DNA from: Paenibacillus chibensis
Lineage (GTDB): Bacteria; Bacillota; Bacilli; Paenibacillales; Paenibacillaceae
Assembly: GCF_004001045.1 (NCBI RefSeq)
Contig: NZ_BIMK01000031.1
Span: forward strand, 50,693-114,692
DNA length: 64,000 nucleotides
Direction of reading: 5' to 3'
The notes beneath the pieces are model-generated. The model made no database searches. It saw only the letters and a list, made by a program, of their open reading frames with translations, and was not told where the DNA came from. This document shows positions 16,178 to 25,106 of the stretch, piece after piece (within the stretch, counting starts at the first letter, position 1; each line of letters starts with the position of its first letter). The translations under genes and the position numbers were made by a program.

Positions 16178-18526
16178 CTATTCCGTGATCATCCCATAAG
16201 CCGATATTCGCTTGATCCTGCGGGCTACCAGCATGGATACGAGGTAGGCCAGCGCAATGAGCCCGATGCAAAGCATGACGATCAGGGGAATCTTCACGAT
16301 GAATTGTACGTTATGAATCCCCGCCCCCGACAGCAGCAACGTAAGCATCGAATTGGTGTATACACAACCCAGCACCCCGCCGATGATGACGCCGACAAGG
16401 ACAATCGGTATGAAGCTCATCGCGATCTGGGACATCAGCTGAAGGGTCGTATACCCCGTCGCCTTTAATATGCCGAATTCCCGCCTGCGCTTGAGAATCA
16501 TCGTTTTAATAACCAAATACAGAATCATGACGACGACCAGCACCGTGATCGCAAGCACCAACACCATTACGGCGAACACCGCCGAAATATAAATGCTGCT
16601 TTGACTGTCTATCGTCTCATCCACATTGATGATATTCCCGATCTGCTGTCCATGTTGGGCTCTGATGCTTTCAATAAAACGGGTCGTATCCATCCCCTTC
16701 AAATAGACGTTGATGACGGAGCCCTCATAGTCCGGGAGGATCTGCCTTACCCCGGGCAGGGTCAGATATGCCGCTTTCCCCATATTGCTGATCGATTGGC
16801 TTAGCCCTGTAATCAAGTACGTTTGGGAGGCTTGGCTGATTTCAACCTTGACCGTGTCCCCGATGCCTTTACCAAGCCGTTTGGACACCGCCCAGGATAC
16901 GGCGATTTCGTTATCGTATTTCGGAAACCGCCCCTCATACACCGTCTGGTTTTCCAATTTGCCAAAATCATCCGAGATGTTCATGTACGTGTCCTGCCCG
17001 TCGATCCGGGCCGTAATGAAATCCAAAATCGCGATTTTGGCTACGCCATCCATCCGCTCGATCGCCGGGATCAGCTTTTTGCCGTCTGACGCCGTTTTGG
17101 CCTGTATCATGACGTTGGATGTCTCCGCACCTACGAGATGAATAAATGCCTTTTTATTGGATGCCACATTGTAATACAGCACCACGGAGAAGACGGACGC
17201 AAAGGTGATGGCTGCGATAATGAAAGCGATCATGCTGTTCTGCTTGCCGTTCATCATTATCGTTTTGCAGGCGAGCATGAATTGAAGACCTCCCCTGGAT
17301 TTCTCCAGCGGAACAGGGTTCCTTTTGAAATTATGCGTCATCATCCCGCCGCGCAGCGCCGCGACCGGATGAAGCTTCCGAATGCGTGAAGCGGAGAACA
17401 GGGTCACAGCCAGCACGAGTATTGTGACGATTAGAACGCTAAGAACATTCGCCTCCGCATCCCAGCCGTGTATCCACAGCAGACCCGTTAATGACGAGAC
17501 GATGCCCCCAAACGCGGGAATAACGGCATAAGATAGCGCCACGCCAATGACGCCCGCACAAAGCGTAATGAACATGAACTGCATCACAATCGACATCAGT
17601 ATCTGCCGGCTGGTATAACCTATCGCCTTCAGGGCGCCAATATGGACGATGCCGTCATCGATGCTGTTCGTTACGCGGAACTTGATCACGATCAAGGCGA
17701 CCAGCACGATGACCCCCGCGAACGCAACCAGAATCATGGAGACGATGTTGATCGTCATCGTACCGACGCTTTTCATCGTTTCGATATCCGTTTCCCAGAA
17801 GGTCGGAGCAATCGCGTTCAGGCTCGGGTCCGGGGATCTCTTGTTAAACTCATTCATCAGCTGCTTAGTCGACTGCCGGCTGTCTTTAAGGGCAGCGGAC
17901 AAACTGATTCCTTCGGCAGCCGGTCCTAAAGCTTCAGACAATTCGCGGTATGCCGCATCCGGCAGCAGGAACTTCATCATGCCCATGCTCGGCGTACCCA
18001 GCATCGTCGATTCGAAGAATCCCGCGACGCGGTAGCTGAATGACTTCTCCTGAAAGGTAATGGTGAAGGGATCGCCCAGTTTGTAACCTCCGCTAGTCTT
18101 AAAGCTGTATGGAACATAGATGTCATCCGGCTGCACGGGAGCCAGCTTCTGAATCAGCTTCAGAGATGAGAAATGCCGCTTCGCATCGCTATTAAACAGG
18201 GCCGCGCCGCTATTCATATCGCTTTTCCCATAACGAAACTTCGCTGCATCCATCAAGATCATGGATTCCATTTCGAATGCTTTCACGTCCGGGTTATTCT
18301 TCCAGTAGTCGTGGTAGGCCGCTTTATCATTTGCCTTGTTCAGCATAATGCCCAGGTGCGGATCTTGGAGTTCCTCCACTTTATCGTCATAGAAGGTGCT
18401 CATTTTGAACATCACCGTGATGCCGACATTGAGAAGCAGCGCCGCCGCAAAGATCAGGACGAATAATGAAAATGCCGCGCTTTTGCCTCTTTTGATATTG
18501 GCCAGGGCCAGATTCACGATGTTCAT
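16178..18526 (-). CDS. MacB/FtsX-type ABC transporter permease
   Basis: 782 aa from the ATG at 18526, two bases after the ATPase stop. An N-terminal membrane segment (ALANIKRGKSAAFSLFVLI) is followed by a large extracytoplasmic domain to about residue 255, a first FtsX block of three membrane segments (~260-385), a second extracytoplasmic domain, and a second FtsX block (~640-775). Such permeases couple ATP hydrolysis to extracytoplasmic work: peptide or antibiotic removal, lipoprotein handling, or sensing. Position after an OmpR-type two-component system suggests a cell-envelope or peptide-stress module like Bce/Psd, although the domain order is MacB/LolE-like rather than BceB-like. Confidence 0.88.
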   Translation of the reverse strand: MNIVNLALANIKRGKSAAFSLFVLIFAAALLLNVGITVMFKMSTFYDDKVEELQDPHLGIMLNKANDKAAYHDYWKNNPDVKAFEMESMILMDAAKFRYGKSDMNSGAALFNSDAKRHFSSLKLIQKLAPVQPDDIYVPYSFKTSGGYKLGDPFTITFQEKSFSYRVAGFFESTMLGTPSMGMMKFLLPDAAYRELSEALGPAAEGISLSAALKDSRQSTKQLMNEFNKRSPDPSLNAIAPTFWETDIETMKSVGTMTINIVSMILVAFAGVIVLVALIVIKFRVTNSIDDGIVHIGALKAIGYTSRQILMSIVMQFMFITLCAGVIGVALSYAVIPAFGGIVSSLTGLLWIHGWDAEANVLSVLIVTILVLAVTLFSASRIRKLHPVAALRGGMMTHNFKRNPVPLEKSRGGLQFMLACKTIMMNGKQNSMIAFIIAAITFASVFSVVLYYNVASNKKAFIHLVGAETSNVMIQAKTASDGKKLIPAIERMDGVAKIAILDFITARIDGQDTYMNISDDFGKLENQTVYEGRFPKYDNEIAVSWAVSKRLGKGIGDTVKVEISQASQTYLITGLSQSISNMGKAAYLTLPGVRQILPDYEGSVINVYLKGMDTTRFIESIRAQHGQQIGNIINVDETIDSQSSIYISAVFAVMVLVLAITVLVVVMILYLVIKTMILKRRREFGILKATGYTTLQLMSQIAMSFIPIVLVGVIIGGVLGCVYTNSMLTLLLSGAGIHNVQFIVKIPLIVMLCIGLIALAYLVSMLVARRIKRISAYGMITE

Positions 18527-18527
18527 C

Positions 18528-19289
18528 CTACCACCCCATATCCGCAAGAAAGGCTTTCAGCTTCTCATGCCTTGCCGAATGAAGCTCCCCGTCGAAAGCA
18601 CCCAGCTGGAGATCCCCGCAAATGACGCCATCGCGAAGATAAAGCACCCGGTTTCCCCGTAAAGCCGTTTTCATGTCATGGGTAACCATGACGATGCTCT
18701 GCCCGTTTCGATTAACGGCGGTCATGATATCCAGCACGCTGTCGCTCGCTGCCGAGTTCAGGGCGCCGGTCGGCTCATCCGCAAAAATGATTTTCGGACT
18801 GTTGATCAACGCCCGGACGATTCCTGCCCGCTGCGCTTCGCCGCCGGAAAGCTGGGAGGGGAACTTCCTCCAGGACGTTTCCTCCAATCCGACCTTTGCA
18901 AGCAATTGCTCCGCCTTGGCTGCGATTTCCCGTTTATTCCTGCTCACCAGCAAGCCGCTTGCCAGCACATTATCGAGGACGCTCATATTGTCCAGAAGAT
19001 GGACCTGCTGAAACACGAACCCGCAATGATTTCTTCTGAAAATCGCAAGCTGATCGTTGTTCAGTCTGGAGATATTTTGCTCCTCGAAATGAATTTCGCC
19101 TAATGTTGGCTTATCCATGCCGCTGAGGGCATAAAGCAGCGTCGATTTTCCGGAACCGGAGCTGCCCATAATGACCGTAAAATCCCCCTCCGTCAGGCTG
19201 ATGTCCAAATTTTTGAGCACATGCTGCTGGACGCCGCCGCTGGAAAAGGTTTTGCATAATTTTTCCGTTCTTAACAACTGGTTTGGCAT
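18528..19289 (-). CDS. LolD/MacB-type ABC transporter ATPase
   Basis: 253 aa from the ATG of MPNQLLRTEKLCKTF; the frame extends 14 codons but the AAGGGTGA site fits this ATG. Walker A (GSSGSGKST), Q-loop (FVFQQVHLLDNMS), signature (LSGGEAQRAG), Walker B (IIFADEPTGALN) and H-loop (VTHDMKTA) are intact. The ADEPTGALN form is typical of the LolD/MacB/BceA group. It forms one unit with the FtsX permease that follows. Confidence 0.92.
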   Translation of the reverse strand: MPNQLLRTEKLCKTFSSGGVQQHVLKNLDISLTEGDFTVIMGSSGSGKSTLLYALSGMDKPTLGEIHFEEQNISRLNNDQLAIFRRNHCGFVFQQVHLLDNMSVLDNVLASGLLVSRNKREIAAKAEQLLAKVGLEETSWRKFPSQLSGGEAQRAGIVRALINSPKIIFADEPTGALNSAASDSVLDIMTAVNRNGQSIVMVTHDMKTALRGNRVLYLRDGVICGDLQLGAFDGELHSARHEKLKAFLADMGW

Positions 19290-19348
19290 GAAGCGAATCA
19301 CCCTTATCGATATATTGGACTCCGGCATCATTCGTCCTATACAAAGAA

Positions 19349-19370
19349 GACTGTAATGCGGATTACAGTC
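19349..19370 (-). promoter_or_regulatory. Perfect inverted repeat upstream of the ABC operon, putative response-regulator site
   Basis: GACTGTAAT (19349-19357) and ATTACAGTC (19362-19370) form a perfect 9-bp inverted repeat with a 4-base centre. It lies 60 bases upstream of the ATPase start, in the 143-base gap after the histidine kinase gene. A dimeric OmpR-type regulator is the obvious candidate binder. It lacks a T-run, so it is not a good terminator. Confidence 0.55.
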
Positions 19371-19432
19371 CTATCATACAAAAGCAATTCTTATTTAATC
19401 TTTGTTCAATCCTTAACCGTTTCTTAATTCGC

Positions 19433-20692
19433 TCAGGCCAGCTTGATGCACAGGGTCACGGTGAAGCCGTTTTCCCGGTTATGACACTGGATATCCCCCA
19501 GCATTTTTTGCATAAAATACTTGGAAATGAATAGACCCAGTCCCGTTCCGCTTTGTCCTTCGGCGTTATGGCCCCGGTAGAATTTATGGAACAGCAGCGG
19601 TAATTCGTCCTCACCGATGCCGGGACCGTCATCCATAATGTCCAGCACCAAGTAATCCTCGCTAAGGCGGGAGGTGATGGTCACCGGTGTGCCCGCGTAT
19701 TTGTAGGAATTGCTCAGAATGTTATCGAATACCTGCTGCAATCGAGCCGCGTCCGTGACGATCAGGCATGGCGGAATCGGTTCGCAGCGAATCTGGTCAT
19801 CGAAATTCACGTTCGAGATGATGTCATGCAGTACGCCGCTTAATTCCTCGGTTACCGACACCTTCAGCTCCTGCAGCTCCTCTAAGGTCGCATGGAACAT
19901 ATCCGTTACCAAGAGATCGATTTGCTCCGCCTTGGCATAGATCATGTTCAGCTGCTTGATGACTTTGTCGTCGCTTGCCCGGACCAGCATCAATTCGCTC
20001 ACCGCTTTAATGGAAGCCACCGGCGTTTTGATATCATGGCTCAAGCTGGCGACCAGTTCCTTCTTGCTGCGGTTTGCCTCGTACTCGCTTTGTCTTGCTG
20101 CAGCCAATTCCTCGCGCATAATATCGAAGCTTTCCGTAAAAGCGCCAAACGGGTTATTTTTGTCCATCTTCAGCGGAACATCGAAGTTGCCTCTCGCAAT
20201 ATGCACGGCAAAGCTCTGCAGCTTACGAAACGGCTTAAAGAAGGCATGGTTCAAAAATACAAGATACAGCGTGCAGAATACCGTTAATGCAGCGAAAATT
20301 CCCGTCATCACCAGCACAAGCCGCTTCTTGCTCTGCTCGATGACGGCCTCATCATCATAATGAACGATGATTTTACCGGCGGGTGCCCCCTGGATCAGGA
20401 CATCCGTCACGGTATCCCGGTTTTTCAAAGCATCGTTCAAGGTCGTGGGCAGCCCTTCCGCCGATTGGTAGCGTACGACGCCTTGGTGATCGAGAACAAC
20501 GAACTGCAGCGGATTGCCGTTATAATTCTCCTGCTCGAGACGGCCCCAATGGCTTTCCGTTATCTTCACGACTTCGTTCACGGCAGCCAGATCGACGTTG
20601 GTATTGACCTTCAAGCCAATGGCTCGGAGAGACAGGAACATGCCCGCCATACAAATGAAAAGAACCGTAAGGACCACCCATTTCATCCTCAT
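19433..20692 (-). CDS. Sensor histidine kinase
   Basis: 419 aa from the ATG at 20692, which overlaps the regulator's stop by ATGA; the longer open frame is only a shadow of the regulator gene. A membrane segment at ~5-22, an extracytoplasmic sensor region (~23-125), a second membrane segment (~130-155), a HAMP-like linker, then the H-box (SLSHDIKTPVASIKA), N-box (FDNILSNSYKYAG), G1 (DDGPGIGEDE) and G2 (GTGLGLFIS). It phosphorylates the adjacent regulator. The sensor domain is larger than in the intramembrane-sensing Bce kinases, so it may sense a ligand directly. Confidence 0.92.
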   Translation of the reverse strand: MRMKWVVLTVLFICMAGMFLSLRAIGLKVNTNVDLAAVNEVVKITESHWGRLEQENYNGNPLQFVVLDHQGVVRYQSAEGLPTTLNDALKNRDTVTDVLIQGAPAGKIIVHYDDEAVIEQSKKRLVLVMTGIFAALTVFCTLYLVFLNHAFFKPFRKLQSFAVHIARGNFDVPLKMDKNNPFGAFTESFDIMREELAAARQSEYEANRSKKELVASLSHDIKTPVASIKAVSELMLVRASDDKVIKQLNMIYAKAEQIDLLVTDMFHATLEELQELKVSVTEELSGVLHDIISNVNFDDQIRCEPIPPCLIVTDAARLQQVFDNILSNSYKYAGTPVTITSRLSEDYLVLDIMDDGPGIGEDELPLLFHKFYRGHNAEGQSGTGLGLFISKYFMQKMLGDIQCHNRENGFTVTLCIKLA

Positions 20693-21372
20693 CCCCGGCG
20701 ATCCTCCAGGACGTAGCCTGTGCCCCATTCGGTTTTGATATATTGCGGCTGATTGGGGTTTTCTTCGATTTTTTCGCGCAGGTGGCGGATATGCACGTTC
20801 AGCGTGCCGTCCCCGGTAAACGAATCGCCCCATACGTTGCGGAACAGCTCTTCCTTGGTGACCACCCTGTTTTTGTGGCTCGCCAAATAAGAGAGAAGCT
20901 TATATTCAAGCGTTTTGAGCTTCACGTCCACCCCGTTCACGCTTACGCGGCAGAGGCTGCAGTCAATCTTCACGCGGCCGAATTCTATCGTTTCGTCGGA
21001 AGCGTTATTCCCGTATCTTTTGAGCACAGCCTTCACTTTGGCCAGCAGAATACTGAGCGTATAAGGCTTTTGTATGTAATCGTCCCCGCCGATGTTGAGG
21101 GCAATGAGAATATCGTCGTCGCTGGAGCGGGCGCTAATGAACAGAATGGGAATTTGCGTCACTTGCCGCAGCTGTTTACACAATTCGAAGCCCGATGCCT
21201 CGCCGAGGTTGATATCGAGCAGGATCAGCGAAACTTCATGCGCCTTCACGAATTCCATGCATGCCCTTGCGCTGGTCACATATGCGGATTCGACCTCAAA
21301 CATATTAAAATACTCGCACGTCGTCTCCGCCAGCACGGTTTCGTCGTCCACGATTAAGCAATCATATTTCAT
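20689..21372 (-). CDS. OmpR-family response regulator
   Basis: 227 aa. Receiver domain with the acidic pair (IVDDE), phospho-acceptor Asp (LILLDINLG), Ser (LFISARS) and Lys (YIQKPY), followed by a winged-helix DNA-binding domain from about residue 125 (TLEYKLLSYLASHKNRVVTK, GTLNVHIRHLREKIEENP, YIKTEWGTGYVL). First gene of the unit regulator-kinase; the ABC ATPase and permease follow in the same direction, so they are probably its target. Confidence 0.94.
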   Translation of the reverse strand: MKYDCLIVDDETVLAETTCEYFNMFEVESAYVTSARACMEFVKAHEVSLILLDINLGEASGFELCKQLRQVTQIPILFISARSSDDDILIALNIGGDDYIQKPYTLSILLAKVKAVLKRYGNNASDETIEFGRVKIDCSLCRVSVNGVDVKLKTLEYKLLSYLASHKNRVVTKEELFRNVWGDSFTGDGTLNVHIRHLREKIEENPNQPQYIKTEWGTGYVLEDRRG

Positions 21373-21544
21373 AAGAGACTCTCCATGGAAACTTCATATT
21401 AGGCCTTGATTGGATACTTTTGTAATATACCATGGGAATGGGTGAATTGTAATGCTCGGATACGTTGAGGAAACCAGGAGGATGGATGTCTGCCCTGGAT
21501 TCTCTCAGGCAAAATAACGCTGAGGAATGAACGGGGAACTATAT

Positions 21545-21575
21545 AAAAGAGCGAACACCTTAGGAGTGTCCGCTC
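21545..21575 (-). terminator. Terminator of the SDR/hydrolase operon
   Basis: Arms 21549-21558 and 21566-21575 pair over 10 bp with one G-U, and the minus strand continues TTTTATA. It lies about 80 bases past the hydrolase stop. Confidence 0.75.
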
Positions 21576-21657
21576 AAGAGCATGTGTGGGTTTGTACTTG
21601 CAGGTACGATACAGAAGGTTCTTGTATGTCATCCGGTCCGTATCGCCCGTCAGACCC

Positions 21658-22581
21658 TTACTTAGATTCGATTCGCCCCAGTGCGTTGGCGTTCTCTTCC
21701 AGAGCTGCCCGGGCTGCCTTCCAGCTGGAATCGCCGAGTCCGAGCGCGCTCCGCAGGTAAGCCCATGTGACGCGCTGGAGCAGGGCCACTCGTTCGGGAT
21801 TCTCGTCCGTCGTCTCCGTGACGCTATATCCGGGGATTCCGCCAAGCGAGTGTTCTCCCCCGAAAAGGGTGAGCAGGCTCTTGCTGCCCGGGCTCAGAAA
21901 GTACGGATCGGTGAACCAGTCCGGCCCCCGAGTGGATAGCATGGATTGGTCCTGATCCCCCGCGACCACGAGGGTCGGCGTGTTCATGTCGGCGAAGCTC
22001 GGGTTCATGAACGGGAAGTGCTCGGCCGCGAACGGGCTTAAGTCTGCTCCGCCCGAACCCGTTGTGGCAAGCAGCACACCTGCCTTGATCCGCGGGTCGG
22101 ATAGGTCCTCTCCCGGCTCGCCGCCGGCATCCAGAACCCGCGCGCCGAGCAGCGTGCTCACCGTCTGGCCTCCCCAGGAGTGACCGGCTGCGGCGATGCG
22201 GCTTCGATCCAGGCGCCCGCTGAGGCTGGGCACGGAATTTTCAATCTGATCCAGTTGGTCCAGGATGCGCTTCAGGTCGTCGACCCGCAGGCGCCAAATC
22301 AGCGGTGTACGGGGATCTTCAGGAGGCAGATTCAGCGTTCTGGAGTCCAGGTGGGTGGGTTGAATGACCACGAAGCCGTGAGCAGCCCAAAAGTCGACCA
22401 ATGGGGCGTAGCCGTCCATCGACGAGCCGAAGCCGTGAGAGAAAACGATAATGGGCAGTTCACGTCCCGTCGCAGGCGCAGACACCCGAACTTGCAGATC
22501 TTCACCCCGATCCGGGGCAGATAGCACGACTGGTTTTACCGAGATGACCGGAGTAGACGTATTCACGTTGATTATTTGCAT
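21658..22581 (-). CDS. Alpha/beta-hydrolase, chlorophyllase/PAF-acetylhydrolase-like
   Basis: 307 aa, no signal peptide. An oxyanion segment (IVFSHGFGSSMDGYAPLVDF), a nucleophile elbow (AGHSWGGQT, Ser near 135), an acid (VAGDQDQSM) and a catalytic His (GGEHSLGG) form a full triad, so an esterase or lipase activity on a small ester is expected. It follows the SDR gene by 56 bases and is probably repressed by the divergent MarR protein. With an oxidoreductase and a MarR sensor, a role in detoxifying an aromatic or reactive compound is plausible but inferred. Confidence 0.87.
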   Translation of the reverse strand: MQIINVNTSTPVISVKPVVLSAPDRGEDLQVRVSAPATGRELPIIVFSHGFGSSMDGYAPLVDFWAAHGFVVIQPTHLDSRTLNLPPEDPRTPLIWRLRVDDLKRILDQLDQIENSVPSLSGRLDRSRIAAAGHSWGGQTVSTLLGARVLDAGGEPGEDLSDPRIKAGVLLATTGSGGADLSPFAAEHFPFMNPSFADMNTPTLVVAGDQDQSMLSTRGPDWFTDPYFLSPGSKSLLTLFGGEHSLGGIPGYSVTETTDENPERVALLQRVTWAYLRSALGLGDSSWKAARAALEENANALGRIESK

Positions 22582-22637
22582 AAATATAATTCCTTTCTTA
22601 AAGAGAGATTAGTTTCCATCATACGCTTGAGACAGGA

Positions 22638-23390
22638 TCACCATGGGAGAAGGCGGCTCGCGTTCGAAAACGTGCCCGTTGGACCGTTCTCGTCGAGGAG
22701 TGCGAGCCGCACGGGTTGACGGGCGGCCTGCTCGACGGTGCCCGTGCCCTCGAAGTTGTTGAGGTCCGTTGAAGTGAAGCCCGGGCATACGGCGTTGACC
22801 TTGATGCTCGTGGGCTCGAGCTCGATAGCGAAAGCGAGCGTGATTGCATTCAGAGCCGTCTTGGAAGGGCTGTAAACGGCACCGAACATCGGGCGGTGCG
22901 GATTGGCCGGGTCCGCGTTCAATGTCAGCGAGCCGGCGCCGCTCGATACGTTAACGATGCGTCCAGCCGGTGCTTTGAGCAAGAGCGGCAGCATCGCTTG
23001 CGTGACGGCGATCACGCCGAAGACGTTCGTCTCGAACACCGCCCGAACTTCGTCGAGTGATGCAACGCTGGGCCGACCTGCTTGCCCGACCTCCTCCAGC
23101 GTCCGTCCAGGCTTGCCCGCGTGCGAAATGCCCGCATTGTTGACGAGGACGTCAAGACGGCCGAGCTCGCTGCGGATGCGCTCTGCCGCCGCTGCGATGG
23201 AGTCTTGACTCGTGACGTCGAGCTGGAGCGCACGGGCAGGCGCCCCAATGCTCTCCGCCGCCTTGTGCCCATTCTCGAGATTGCGTGACCCGATGAGCAC
23301 GGTGAAACCCTGGCCCGCGAGATCCTTTGCAATTTGAAGGCCGATTCCTTTGTTAGCCCCGGTGACCAGAGCGACCGGTTTATTGTGCAT
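22638..23390 (-). CDS. Short-chain dehydrogenase/reductase
   Basis: 250 aa from the ATG at 23390, nine bases after AAAGGAG; upstream in-frame ATGs sit on or before that site. Rossmann motif TGANKGIG, NNAG, catalytic Ser in IVNVSSGAGS and YSPSK (Tyr and Lys) are all intact; an NADP preference is suggested by GSRN after the second strand. It resembles the carbonyl-reductase-like SDRs. Divergent from marR with MarR-type operators over its promoter; the hydrolase follows. Confidence 0.9.
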   Translation of the reverse strand: MHNKPVALVTGANKGIGLQIAKDLAGQGFTVLIGSRNLENGHKAAESIGAPARALQLDVTSQDSIAAAAERIRSELGRLDVLVNNAGISHAGKPGRTLEEVGQAGRPSVASLDEVRAVFETNVFGVIAVTQAMLPLLLKAPAGRIVNVSSGAGSLTLNADPANPHRPMFGAVYSPSKTALNAITLAFAIELEPTSIKVNAVCPGFTSTDLNNFEGTGTVEQAARQPVRLALLDENGPTGTFSNASRLLPW

Positions 23391-23442
23391 GATGATCATC
23401 TCCTTTTCGTGCATTGAAATGTGAGTTTAATAAACCGCCACC

Positions 23443-23536
23443 GGTTGATATGTCAACCTAATGATTAAACATCCTCCTCTGGTTGATGTGTCAACCTTGA
23501 TGAATACTGTAACATGTTGTGGTTGACACGTCAACC
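23443..23536. promoter_or_regulatory. Three MarR-type operators in the divergent promoter region
   Basis: Three 16-bp palindromes, 23443-23458, 23481-23496 and 23521-23536, all built on GGTTGA(N4)TCAACC with only the centre varying. They start 38 and 40 bases apart, so they lie near the same DNA face. The TTGACA within the minus-strand reading of the first one fits a -35 for the SDR gene, with TATTAA 17-18 bases on; the third lies between the -35 and -10 of marR. Binding should shut off both directions. Confidence 0.85.
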
Positions 23537-23546
23537 GTGATATGAT
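23517..23546 (+). promoter_or_regulatory. Putative marR promoter, predicted leaderless transcript
   Basis: TTGTGG (23517-23522), an 18-base spacer, then TATGAT (23541-23546). Only six bases separate the -10 from the marR ATG at 23553, so transcription would begin at or next to the start codon. There is no Shine-Dalgarno upstream of that ATG. Confidence 0.55.
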
Positions 23547-23552
23547 GTTGCC

Positions 23553-23996
23553 ATGAATAAGAACGAGCTAAATGAAGAAGAAATGCGTATATGGCATATG
23601 TGGAAAGGCTCCTTTCAGACCATCTTCGGCCGCGTAATCAAAGACATGTCCGAGAACACAGGACTATCCGAAGGAGATTATGGAATATTGGACCGATTAG
23701 ACCTGTTTGGGGAGGGCAGCCTTCGCCAACAGGAATTAGCCGACTCGATGGACTGGGATAAGAGCCGATTGTCACACCATTTGACGCGGATGGAGAAACG
23801 CGGACTCGTGAGAAGGAAACCGCTGGACACGGATCGTGGCGTTCAAGTCACCATCACTCCCGCCGGGAAGTCGGCGCTTGATGAAGCCCGTCCGGTCGTC
23901 TCGAAGGCAATACGCAAACATTTCTTCGATCAATTAACGGATCAAGACATCGAGTCGATCTCCAGGCTGGCGGGCAAAACAAAGTCTTCGTCCTGA
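23553..23996 (+). CDS. MarR-family repressor
   Basis: 147 aa winged-helix regulator: DNA-recognition part QQELADSMDWDKSRLSHHLT, wing MEKRGLVRRKPLDTDRGVQV, flanked by the dimerisation helices. MarR proteins are dimers that release DNA on binding phenolics or on oxidation; this one has no Cys, so a small-molecule ligand is more likely. It is divergent from the SDR/hydrolase operon and surrounded by three near-identical operators, so it very likely represses both. The ATG has no ribosome site and lies right behind the -10 box. Confidence 0.9.
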   Translation: MNKNELNEEEMRIWHMWKGSFQTIFGRVIKDMSENTGLSEGDYGILDRLDLFGEGSLRQQELADSMDWDKSRLSHHLTRMEKRGLVRRKPLDTDRGVQVTITPAGKSALDEARPVVSKAIRKHFFDQLTDQDIESISRLAGKTKSSS

Positions 23997-24027
23997 CAAG
24001 TCCCGCCGCCTAGACAGCAATGGTCAT

Positions 24028-24063
24028 GAAAAGCTCCTTCGCCAGAACGGCGAGGGGGCTTTT
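24028..24063 (+). terminator. Terminator after marR
   Basis: Hairpin with imperfect arms (AAAAGCTCCTTCGCC against GGCGAGGGGGCTTTT), loop AGAAC, ending in a T-run. About 30 bases after the marR stop. Confidence 0.7.
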
Positions 24064-24100
24064 ACTTTCCGTCAGTCTACCTAATATTGGGCCGTGAACA

Positions 24101-24135
24101 AACCAAAGAAGCTGCCGCAGGCAGCTCCTTTGGTT
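24101..24135. terminator. Second hairpin terminator between marR and the alarmone synthetase
   Basis: AACCAAAG and AGCTGCC pair with GGCAGCT and TTTGGTT across a GCA loop; TTATTTT follows on the plus strand and TTTGTT on the minus. No gene lies between this and the previous hairpin, so it may be a back-up or a remnant. Confidence 0.6.
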
Positions 24136-24253
24136 ATTTTATGTGTCGGCGCATGGCAGCCCCTCACCAACTAAGCTATAATAGGAAGAACACGCCTTAT
24201 GACTATAGAACCATAACAATGAACTAAACATTTTTATAGAAGGACGGTATACC

Positions 24254-24991
24254 GTGACACAACTTCCAATTGAACAAATGAAAATGATTCAAAAAGAACT
24301 GATGCGGTTCATGATGAAATACAAATTCGCTTTGCAGGAGGTCGAGACCAAGATCAAGATCCTGCAGGAAGAATTCCAGCTGCTGCATGACTACAATCCG
24401 ATCGAGCATACCAAATCGCGGCTCAAATCCCCGGAGAGCATCATGAAAAAGCTGATCCGCAAAGGCGGAGCCCGTTCGCTCGCCGATATCAAGGACAACA
24501 TTAAGGACATTGCGGGCATCCGGATTACCTGCTCCTTCATATCCGACATATACCGGATCAGCGACATGCTGCAGGGCCAGAACGACCTGAACATCTTAGC
24601 CGTCAAGGACTACATCAAAAATCCGAAACCGAACGGCTACAAAAGCCTGCATATCCTGGCCGAGGTGCCTGTGTTCATGTCCGACCATGAGGAATCGATG
24701 TGCGTGGAAATACAGATCCGGACCATTGCGATGGATTTCTGGGCCAGCCTGGAACATAAAATCTTCTATAAATATAACGAGACGGTGCCGGATCGGCTGA
24801 TCGCCGATTTGAAGAAAGCCGCAGACACCGCCTTCGAGCTGGATACAACCATGGAGCAGCTGCATAACGAGATGGATGAGATCAAAATGGCTCACCAGGC
24901 CGACGCCAAGGAAGAATTCCAGCTGCTGATCGATAACGAGAAATTCCGGATTCCGGAAAATCTGCTGAAGCTGGTCTCGAAAATAGAATAG
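24254..24991 (+). CDS. Small alarmone synthetase, RelP/RelQ-like (ppGpp synthetase)
   Basis: 245 aa from a GTG start (AGAAGGA nine bases upstream). Only the RelA/SpoT synthetase domain is present: ATP-binding basic stretch (SRLKSPESIMKKLIRKG), DIKDIAGIRITCSF, KDYIKNPKPNGYKSLH, and the EIQIRTIAMDFWASLEHKI acceptor-nucleotide motif. There is no HD hydrolase and no TGS/ACT region, which defines the small alarmone synthetases. It makes (p)ppGpp from GTP or GDP and ATP, often under cell-wall stress. RelP (YwaC) and RelQ (YjbM) cannot be told apart confidently here. Own transcription unit. Confidence 0.92.
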   Translation: MTQLPIEQMKMIQKELMRFMMKYKFALQEVETKIKILQEEFQLLHDYNPIEHTKSRLKSPESIMKKLIRKGGARSLADIKDNIKDIAGIRITCSFISDIYRISDMLQGQNDLNILAVKDYIKNPKPNGYKSLHILAEVPVFMSDHEESMCVEIQIRTIAMDFWASLEHKIFYKYNETVPDRLIADLKKAADTAFELDTTMEQLHNEMDEIKMAHQADAKEEFQLLIDNEKFRIPENLLKLVSKIE

Positions 24992-25038
24992 GACATACTC
25001 GCCACATGCCCATTAGATTCCCTGTAGCGGAACATGTT

Positions 25039-25066
25039 AAAGCGCCGGCTGCCCAGCCGGCGCTTT
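25039..25066 (+). terminator. Terminator of the alarmone synthetase gene
   Basis: Perfect 12-bp arms (AAAGCGCCGGCT, 25039-25050 and 25055-25066) with a GCCC loop; also usable on the minus strand for the GNAT gene. Confidence 0.8.
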
Positions 25067-25106
25067 GGCTTTCTCCTATCATGTCGGGTTGATCCTAACC
25101 GTCAAC

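Noticed and set aside
21399..21845. 148-aa minus-strand frame after the hydrolase
   Set aside because: Overlaps the hydrolase gene in another frame and runs through its terminator.
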